Positions 14,296 through 19,637 of a DNA stretch of 19,637 nt are shown here, one piece after another. Where the stretch lies: assembly GCA_900550565.1 (NCBI GenBank), contig URSG01000015.1, forward strand, positions 1 through 19,637, read 5' to 3'. Made by a program: the position numbers and the translations under genes. Positions within the stretch are counted from its first letter, which is position 1, and each line of letters opens with the position of its first letter. This DNA comes from an uncultured Rickettsiales bacterium (GTDB lineage: Bacteria > Pseudomonadota > Alphaproteobacteria > Rs-D84). The notes beneath the pieces were generated by a model that made no database searches, was not told the origin of the DNA, and saw only the letters and a program-made list of their open reading frames with translations.

Positions 14296-14928
14296 TTAAT
14301 TCATTGGCGGAAAACAATCGCCACCACTTTTCGGACAGCACGCAAACGTTCCGCCCATATCGCGGAACAATTCATCGGCACAACAACCGTATTTGTTCGG
14401 CTTGGTGCCATCGGCACACAGACCGGCCGCAATATTCGCATTTATTTCCGCCGCGATTTCTTCGTCGGTCTTTTGTGGGGCCGCGTCCGTTGTTGGCGCG
14501 TCTGTATTCAGTACCATTGGGGTAAAGCACATACCGCCATCTGGTGGGCAACAGTTAAAACCAGCCGCCCCCATATCCGTATATGTTTCGCCCGGGCAGC
14601 AACCGTGTTCATCGGGCGCATCGCACGGCGCACCAGATTGCGCATCTGGGGCTGTGGTCGCGGTATCGTCGTTTGTCACCGGCGTGCGCGTCGCCGCAAT
14701 AGATTGCGCCCCACGGCCACTGGCCGCACGTTTTACACAATCGCGACGATATTTTGTTTTCAGGTCTGACAACTGTTTCGCTTCGTCATCAGACAAATTA
14801 TCACGCGCGCCCAATGTATCCACCTGGGTTTTAATATCCGCACACGACATACGCTGTGCAACATCTGCGGCGTGCGCAGTTGCCACAACAGACAACAACA
14901 CAGGCAAACATATAAACAAACGTTTCAT
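14296..14928 (-). CDS. Exported protein with two tandem six-cysteine domains, unknown function
   Basis: I do not recognise a named family. The 210-residue product has a signal peptide ending AHA (residues 18-20). A helical pair carries C29 and C64. A Thr/Asp/Ala-rich linker leads to two similar domains at 102-138 and 171-209. Each domain has the pattern C, CC, CC, C (102, 110-111, 126-127, 134; and 171, 182-183, 197-198, 205) around GCC, DMG, CCP and GG-x-CF. The paired cysteines suggest disulfide-rich, granulin-like small folds in the periplasm or outside the cell. A G-run (14935-14942) is the ribosome-binding site of the ATG at 14928. It is the last gene of the secretin/Lol block, 13 bp after its neighbour, and shares a cysteine motif with it. 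Confidence 0.8.
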   Translation of the reverse strand: MKRLFICLPVLLSVVATAHAADVAQRMSCADIKTQVDTLGARDNLSDDEAKQLSDLKTKYRRDCVKRAASGRGAQSIAATRTPVTNDDTATTAPDAQSGAPCDAPDEHGCCPGETYTDMGAAGFNCCPPDGGMCFTPMVLNTDAPTTDAAPQKTDEEIAAEINANIAAGLCADGTKPNKYGCCADELFRDMGGTFACCPKSGGDCFPPMN

Positions 14929-14941
14929 AACGCGCCCCCCC

Positions 14942-15619
14942 CTATTCTTCGTTTATAATTTTTTCCAGTTTCAAGATAAAATCTATGGTTGGCTCAGACG
15001 CCTTTTGCAGGGTATCAATTACCTGTTGCGCGGCGGCCTGCATTTTTACCTTTTTATAGACATCAACGACATTTTCTACGTCAGATTCCGACATATCTTC
15101 AACCGGTATCAACGCAGTTGCGATTTCTATTTCACGTGCGGCCAACGCGCGATATTTATCCACGTTTTCTGGACAGCCACGTTCGGCCAGACGCGCATAT
15201 GTGTGCGCGTTGTCCAAATGAGCATATTCTCTACTATCTTTTTCTGAATACAGTTGCTGCGCCAGCAACTGTTCAATCCGTTCACAGGTCGTGACGTCCC
15301 CTGATTTGTCATCTGCGTCATCTGGCACCGTGACAGGTTCTGTATATATTATACGATTTGCACAATTATCGTTATAAACTTCCTTTAATTTTTCAACCAT
15401 ATCTGCATCATTGGTTGTCGTCATTTTGTTTATCAGGCTATAACAATCTTGTTCAGAAAATTTTATAACTTTATCGTCACTGCTGGGCGCGCGATTGTTA
15501 TTCAATGTTGCGCCAACAAACACGCCACACGCAAACAATCCAACCAGCGCGACAACGCCCAAGACTTTGCGTGACACAGGAATTGAATTCACTGTTTTTT
15601 CATTTAATGTTTTTTTCAT
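14942..15619 (-). CDS. Membrane-anchored periplasmic protein with paired-cysteine helices, unknown function
   Basis: No named family is recognised. The 225-residue product has a basic N-terminus and one hydrophobic anchor at about 19-39 (VLGVVALVGLFACGVFVGATL). A mostly helical periplasmic part follows. Cysteine pairs C59/C86 and C112/C149 each bracket about 26-36 residues and end in similar blocks (LKEVYNDNC; YARLAERGC). The downstream protein has the same arrangement (C29/C64, LKTKYRRDC), suggesting a shared disulfide-stapled helical hairpin. AAGGGAG lies 8 nt before the ATG at 15619. It follows lolD by 36 bp. Confidence 0.78.
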   Translation of the reverse strand: MKKTLNEKTVNSIPVSRKVLGVVALVGLFACGVFVGATLNNNRAPSSDDKVIKFSEQDCYSLINKMTTTNDADMVEKLKEVYNDNCANRIIYTEPVTVPDDADDKSGDVTTCERIEQLLAQQLYSEKDSREYAHLDNAHTYARLAERGCPENVDKYRALAAREIEIATALIPVEDMSESDVENVVDVYKKVKMQAAAQQVIDTLQKASEPTIDFILKLEKIINEE

Positions 15620-15655
15620 TGCTCTCTCTCCCTTGACTCTGGTTTTTATTGTAAT

Positions 15656-16366
15656 TTATTTTACTATGCCATCACGGATTGTGATTGTTCGGTCTGCGCG
15701 CGACGCCAAATTCATATCGTGCGTCACAAACAGCATTGCCATTTTATTCTTGCGCACCAAATCCAACAACAAATCAAACACCGCCGTCGCGTGTGCAGGA
15801 TCCAAACTGCCAGTTGGTTCGTCGGCAAGTAATATTTCTGGATTGTTTGCCAATGCGCGCGCAACCGCAGTGCGCTGTTGTTCCCCACCCGACATTTCCC
15901 CAGGCAGGTGTGATGCACGATGTGCAACACTGGCCAACTGTAATAATTTGATCGCGCGTCCGTTTGCCGCCGCCTCGTCTGTGCCGGCCGCCAACATAGG
16001 CAACACCACGTTTTCCAACGCTGTAAAATCCGACAGCAAGTTGTGTCGCTGATACACAAAGCCGATTTTATTACGACGCATCATTGTGCGCGTATCTTCG
16101 TCCATACGATTTGTTGCCGCACCGTCCAGCAGAATACTGCCACTGGTGGGTTTATCCAACAATCCAACGCATTGCAACAGCGTTGATTTCCCAGACCCCG
16201 ATTGTCCAACCAGCGCGATAATTTCCCCACGATGTAAATCAAACCCACCACCGCGCAGAATATGCAATGGCTGGCCCCCTTCTATAAATGTCTTTTTAAT
16301 ATCGCGCACAGACAGGACGACGTCGCCTTTTTTTACACGCGATAAAGAATTCAATATGTTTGCCAT
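15656..16366 (-). CDS. lolD: Lipoprotein-releasing ABC transporter ATP-binding protein LolD
   Basis: The 236-residue ATPase powers extraction of outer-membrane lipoproteins from the inner membrane for transfer to the periplasmic chaperone LolA. It has Walker A GQSGSGKST (54-62), a Q-loop at Q106 (VYQRHN), signature MSGGEQQR (158-165), Walker B ILLADEP (178-184) and an H-loop (FVTHD). The N-terminus carries about 15 extra residues. The permease gene ends 21 bp upstream. LolD resembles MacB-type ATPases, but the adjacent LolC/E permease settles the call. Confidence 0.92.
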   Translation of the reverse strand: MANILNSLSRVKKGDVVLSVRDIKKTFIEGGQPLHILRGGGFDLHRGEIIALVGQSGSGKSTLLQCVGLLDKPTSGSILLDGAATNRMDEDTRTMMRRNKIGFVYQRHNLLSDFTALENVVLPMLAAGTDEAAANGRAIKLLQLASVAHRASHLPGEMSGGEQQRTAVARALANNPEILLADEPTGSLDPAHATAVFDLLLDLVRKNKMAMLFVTHDMNLASRADRTITIRDGIVK

Positions 16367-16387
16367 ACGGTTATACCCCCACGTCCA

Positions 16388-17653
16388 TTATTCATTTCGC
16401 AACACATCAACTGGGTCAGTTGACGCAGCCTTCCACGCTGGATAAATCGTCGCCAAGAACGCCAACGCAATCGCCAATACCGCAATCCCAATCACGGTCC
16501 CAGGAACCAATTTTGACGGCAGTTCAGACAGATAATACAATTCTGCCGGAAACAGGTCGCGTCCCGTTGCCCACTGGAAAAATTGACGTATTGGTTCAAT
16601 GTAAATCGCAACAACCACGCCCAACACCGTGCCACAGAACGCGCCAATAACACCGATACTGGTGCCAGATAAAATAAATATTTTCATCATTGATTTACGC
16701 GACACGCCAAATGTACGCAGGACGGCAATGTCTTTGTTTTTATCTTTGACCAACATCACCAACGACGACACAATATTAAACGCCGCCACAATGACAATCA
16801 GCATTAAAATCAAGAACATCACATTTGATTCAACCTGTAATGCGCCGACAAAGCCACGATTTAATTCGCGCCAATCACGAACAACAAATCCATCTGGCAA
16901 CAGGCGCACCAACGCATCGCGCACCGCCGTTGTATCTTCGGGATTACGCAGGAACAAATCAATATGCGTGACCGCGTTTCCAATATTCAAATATTTCTGG
17001 GCGGTTTCCAGTGGCATAAATATATACCCTGAATCATATTCATACATACCCATAAAGAACGACGACATAACCGGATACGACATTATGCGCGGCATAGAAC
17101 CAAACGGTGTTGGCGTTGCCCCATTGGCAGATACCAATGACACTTTGTCACCCATACCAATACGCAAACTGCGCGCCAGGGACGCACCAGCAATCAATTC
17201 GCCATCACGAATATCAGATAATTGTTTTCCATAAATCTTGGTGCCTGTCTGGGTCTTGGCCGCCAAATCGTTCATACGAATACCGCGCACCATTGCACCT
17301 GTGTTATTACCACCGGCGGTTGCCATAACCTGGCCTTCGGCGATGGGAACAATGCCAGTCACATTTGCAGAAACAACCTTGTTCTGTTTCATTTTATCAA
17401 TCAGATAATCAAAATCACTGATTGCACCATCTTGGTGATAAACAACAACGTGACCGTTCATACCAACAATGCGCGACAACAGTGTTTCGTGAAAGCCGCC
17501 CATCACCGACATCACGACAATCAGTGTTGCAACCCCCAGTGTGATACCAATCAACGACACCCACGATATAACAGAACCAAACCCGCGCTTTTTCGCGCCC
17601 AGGTATCTGAATGCAATTTTTCTTTCCAGTTTTGAAAACAACATTTGAACCAT
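16388..17653 (-). CDS. lolC: Lipoprotein-releasing ABC transporter permease LolC/LolE
   Basis: The 421-residue inner-membrane permease has a helix near residues 25-50 (SLIGITLGVATLIVVMSVMGGF), a large periplasmic domain, and three C-terminal helices: VMFLILMLIVIVAAFNIVSSLVML, a second Gly-rich helix, and IAVLAIALAFLATIYPAWKAA. It ends ASTDPVDVLRNE. ERKIAFRYLGAKK near the start is typical of LolC/E. Only one permease gene is present, so it probably forms a homodimer, as in many alphaproteobacteria. The start is ambiguous: ATG 17653 sits only 2 nt from AAGGG, while ATG 17644 is 11 nt from it and fits family N-termini better. Confidence 0.92.
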   Translation of the reverse strand: MVQMLFSKLERKIAFRYLGAKKRGFGSVISWVSLIGITLGVATLIVVMSVMGGFHETLLSRIVGMNGHVVVYHQDGAISDFDYLIDKMKQNKVVSANVTGIVPIAEGQVMATAGGNNTGAMVRGIRMNDLAAKTQTGTKIYGKQLSDIRDGELIAGASLARSLRIGMGDKVSLVSANGATPTPFGSMPRIMSYPVMSSFFMGMYEYDSGYIFMPLETAQKYLNIGNAVTHIDLFLRNPEDTTAVRDALVRLLPDGFVVRDWRELNRGFVGALQVESNVMFLILMLIVIVAAFNIVSSLVMLVKDKNKDIAVLRTFGVSRKSMMKIFILSGTSIGVIGAFCGTVLGVVVAIYIEPIRQFFQWATGRDLFPAELYYLSELPSKLVPGTVIGIAVLAIALAFLATIYPAWKAASTDPVDVLRNE

Positions 17654-17665
17654 ATCCCTTGTTTT

Positions 17666-19012
17666 TTATCCACGCAAAAATTCACGCAACGCATCACCCG
17701 ACAGTGGCACATCACTGTTGGCCGGTGCCGTGTTTGCATCAACGATTGAAATCACGCGTGGCGACATAAACACAACCAATTCTGCAAATGGCGAAATCAA
17801 TGTTTCTGGGGTCGTCACAAACGAGTGCGTCGGAATACCAATAATCACATAATTATCACCAATACTGGACGGAATATTAAACGACGACAATTCGCCATTA
17901 CTGGTTCGCAAAACGATTTTCGCATCAATTTTATCACGGCCACCAAAATCGCCATACTTGCCCGTTGCGCCAATAATTAAATCTGTTTCCAGGCGTTCTT
18001 CTTTGCTGCATTGCCCGATATCAAAACGCGATTGCCAGCCGTTTGGAATCACAAACTGGCCCTGGGAAATCAAGACAACGTTTGCCTGTTGCGACAAAAA
18101 TTCTTGCAATGTTTTCGTATTTATTTCCGGCCCCACAACCAGCGCACGTCCCACCACGCCCGGGATAGACATTTTAATATTTTTGTCCCCGAACGCTGGC
18201 AACATATTCATCCAAACAATCGGGTTGTCTGTGCGCGGATACACGCGATACACATCAATGTCCCACGCCAGCATATATTTCTTGGACGCAACATCGGCGA
18301 TGATTCTGGAAACCTCGCGTTCGGTCTGGTAATTTCCTTCAAACACCAACGTCTTGTCGTTCCAGTCCACCAACAGATTTCGCACATCTGCGCCACGCAT
18401 TGCGTCAATCAACGCCATAATAATAGATTGGTCGTGTGGCATTTTTATCAACCATTTTGCACGATGCGTCAAATGAATTTCACCAGCGTCCGCATCATAG
18501 GAATAATACGCGTGTCCCATTTTTGACATCAATTCTATTGCATCAGACAATTTGCCTGAATTGATTGACCCAGACACAGTTTCAATCATTTCTTCGTCTT
18601 CTATGACCGATATATCTGTTCCGTCCAGCAATTTATCCAACGCGCGTTTTACCGTCAGTTTTTTGAATTCATAATCCGATACCTGTAATTCTGGCAACGC
18701 ATCACCAGTATTCAGACGCACGATTTCAATTTTTTCTTCGGGAACAACAGAAACAACCGCCTGGTTATCCCAGTTCACCTCGCACCGTTTGGGCAAATCT
18801 AATGAAAAGCGTCGCGCAGTATCCGTTGTCAACGCCGCCTTTTTCGGGAAAATTGGCACAGAATTTTCATCAATTACCAAATTATCTACCACAGTCACAG
18901 TGTCATACTGGGGCGCATCCGTGGTGGCATCTTTCTGTGCACAGGCGGCCAAGAACACCCCAGCCAGCACCAGCGTTATACCACAACCAAATATTTTTTT
19001 TATCGCTTTCAT
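17666..19012 (-). CDS. Secretin-like outer-membrane lipoprotein (type IV pilus PilN/BfpB-like)
   Basis: The 448-residue product has a lipoprotein signal with lipobox LAAC (C24). N-terminal secretin-type ring domains are suggested by KLTVKRALDKLLDGTDISV and, after a linker, a segment ending VFEGNYQTEREVSRIIADV. The C-terminal beta-domain has VVLISQGQFVIPNG and ends in ELVVFMSPRVISI (411-423), matching the secretin C-terminal E-L-x-x-F-x-x-P-R-x-I signature. Lipoprotein secretins of this size are the outer-membrane pores of type IVb pili. No pilin, ATPase or platform gene is in the window, so the machine it serves is unknown. The start is ATG 19012, 9 nt after AAAGGAG (19022-19028); an upstream in-frame GTG at 19033 overlaps that site. 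lolC follows 12 bp later. Confidence 0.68.
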   Translation of the reverse strand: MKAIKKIFGCGITLVLAGVFLAACAQKDATTDAPQYDTVTVVDNLVIDENSVPIFPKKAALTTDTARRFSLDLPKRCEVNWDNQAVVSVVPEEKIEIVRLNTGDALPELQVSDYEFKKLTVKRALDKLLDGTDISVIEDEEMIETVSGSINSGKLSDAIELMSKMGHAYYSYDADAGEIHLTHRAKWLIKMPHDQSIIMALIDAMRGADVRNLLVDWNDKTLVFEGNYQTEREVSRIIADVASKKYMLAWDIDVYRVYPRTDNPIVWMNMLPAFGDKNIKMSIPGVVGRALVVGPEINTKTLQEFLSQQANVVLISQGQFVIPNGWQSRFDIGQCSKEERLETDLIIGATGKYGDFGGRDKIDAKIVLRTSNGELSSFNIPSSIGDNYVIIGIPTHSFVTTPETLISPFAELVVFMSPRVISIVDANTAPANSDVPLSGDALREFLRG

Positions 19013-19021
19013 ACGCCATAT

Positions 19022-19028
19022 CTCCTTT
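19022..19028 (-). promoter_or_regulatory. Ribosome-binding site fixing the secretin-like start
   Basis: AAAGGAG on the minus strand, 9 nt before ATG 19012. It rules against the upstream in-frame GTG at 19033, whose coding sequence would include the site. Confidence 0.7.
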
Positions 19029-19039
19029 GCCACGTGGTT

Positions 19040-19366
19040 TTATATGTTCATTATTTTTTCAAATTCTTCCAGCGTCATTTCATAAATCGGTTTTTGGGTC
19101 GGCGTTGTTAAATCCTTGACCCGCTGGTAATTTTCATCAAAGCGTTCAATCACCCCGATAATTTCCGGCGTCAGTTCATTGCGCTGCGTCGCCATCAGGC
19201 GTCGCCCATATTCCGCAACGAATTCCAACGTGTCGGCCGCAAAGAAACGCCCCACGTAATTTTCCATTGCGATACCGCCCTTTTCTACACAGATTGCCGA
19301 CATCATTTTGGCCATCTGGTTATAGAAGTTTGCCAGTTTAATAAAATTAGCAACTGTTATTGCCAT
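19040..19366 (-). CDS. Small protein, unknown function, first gene of the secretin/Lol block
   Basis: I do not recognise this 108-residue protein. It has no signal peptide or membrane helix and looks largely helical: MAITVANFIKLANFYNQM, then EFVAEYGRRLMA, then an acidic C-terminal end (YEMTLEEFEKIMNI). One cysteine is present (SAICVEKG). The ATG at 19366 is preceded by AAGGAG at a long 12-nt distance and by AAAGAGA closer in. A longer reading to 19552 would run antisense through the divergent lipoprotein gene and its promoter, and is rejected. It ends 27 bp before the secretin-like start. A cytosolic chaperone or adaptor role is possible but not shown. Confidence 0.7.
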   Translation of the reverse strand: MAITVANFIKLANFYNQMAKMMSAICVEKGGIAMENYVGRFFAADTLEFVAEYGRRLMATQRNELTPEIIGVIERFDENYQRVKDLTTPTQKPIYEMTLEEFEKIMNI

Positions 19367-19393
19367 GATATTCTCTTTCTCCTTGTTATGCCT

Positions 19394-19423
19394 ATTATAA
19401 AAACTATTGCCCCCCAAAGGCAA
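19394..19423 (-). promoter_or_regulatory. Promoter of the secretin/Lol block
   Basis: On the minus strand TTGCCT (19418-19423), 18 bp, perfect TATAAT (19394-19399). The start would fall near 19387, about 20 bp ahead of the ATG at 19366. Confidence 0.6.
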
Positions 19424-19435
19424 ATAAATTATAAT
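19407..19435 (+). promoter_or_regulatory. Promoter of the divergent lipoprotein gene, predicted leaderless
   Basis: TTGCCC (19407-19412), 17 bp, perfect TATAAT (19430-19435). The expected transcript start, about 7 nt after the -10, coincides with the ATG at 19443. Confidence 0.6.
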
Positions 19436-19442
19436 ATAAAAC

Positions 19443-19637
19443 ATGAGAATAAAATATCTGGCATTGATGATGATATTGGCGGCGTGTTCGTCCCCCAATC
19501 GTGGCAACATTGATAATGCGACTGTTTTGAATTGGGAAAACGAATCCGTCACAATGGAACAATTTGTCCGCGATCACAAGGCGTGCCTGGGAATTACCAA
19601 ACCGTCATATATGCCGCGCAGCCGTATTGCCAAACTG
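19443..19637 (+). CDS. Lipoprotein, unknown function (partial at right edge)
   Basis: An open frame of 65 codons runs off the window. It encodes MRIKYLALMMILAACSSPN, a lipoprotein signal with lipobox LAAC (C15), followed by a hydrophilic region containing NWENESVTMEQFVRDHKACLG. No Shine-Dalgarno sequence precedes the ATG; the nearest purine cluster (AAAGG, 19416-19420) is over 20 nt away and inside the promoter. The in-frame upstream sequence offers no better start. Serine follows the lipid-bearing cysteine, compatible with outer-membrane sorting by LolCD. Divergence from the secretin/Lol block suggests, but does not prove, a related job. Confidence 0.75.
   Translation, partial: MRIKYLALMMILAACSSPNRGNIDNATVLNWENESVTMEQFVRDHKACLGITKPSYMPRSRIAKL

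Noticed and set aside
19367..19552. N-terminal extension of the 108-residue protein
   Set aside because: It crosses two promoters and is antisense to the lipoprotein signal sequence. The ATG at 19366 fits better.

Overview
The window looks like chromosomal DNA of an alphaproteobacterium, probably an uncultured host-associated lineage with compact gene packing. The evidence is an alphaproteobacterial-type AddB, a divergent secB/mltA pair, a DciA-type DUF721 gene, and MnmE, LolCD and RsmI genes typical of Gram-negative bacteria. Ribosome-binding sites are mostly strong (AAGGAG or GGGG types) and stop codons are standard. I cannot name a genus. No CRISPR array, insertion sequence, rRNA or phage gene is visible.

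Layout. Positions 1-1742: an MFS-like transporter (cut by the window edge), DciA-like DUF721 and the lytic transglycosylase MltA on the minus strand, with secB divergent on the plus strand. Positions 2200-5830: DNA repair and tRNA modification. A small membrane protein, ruvC and yebC are on the minus strand; ruvA and mnmE are on the plus strand behind overlapping divergent promoters. ruvB is not here. Positions 5839-8260: an AMP-forming acyl-CoA synthetase (minus) and exonuclease III (plus). Positions 8273-12120: a tight minus-strand operon rsmI-engB-addB with overlapping genes and a TTG start for addB. It diverges from a lipoprotein penicillin-binding-protein activator at 12170-13756, an arrangement that resembles the rsmI/lpoA pair of enterobacteria.

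Positions 13757-14280 hold a minus-strand tRNA-Gly(TCC)-tRNA-Tyr(GTA) unit with its own promoter. The tRNA-Tyr 3' end plus its terminator hairpin occurs a second time 191 bp away. Between the two copies lies about 140 bp of unexplained, hairpin-rich DNA.

Positions 14296-19366 hold one co-directional block of six genes: a 108-residue protein, a secretin-like lipoprotein, lolC/E, lolD, and two exported proteins that share a paired-cysteine motif. The last of these ends in two tandem six-cysteine domains. A lipoprotein gene, probably translated from a leaderless mRNA, diverges from this block and is cut by the right edge. The block is the best candidate for an uncharacterised envelope system: a secretin-type lipoprotein made together with the lipoprotein-sorting ABC transporter and with predicted disulfide-rich periplasmic partners.
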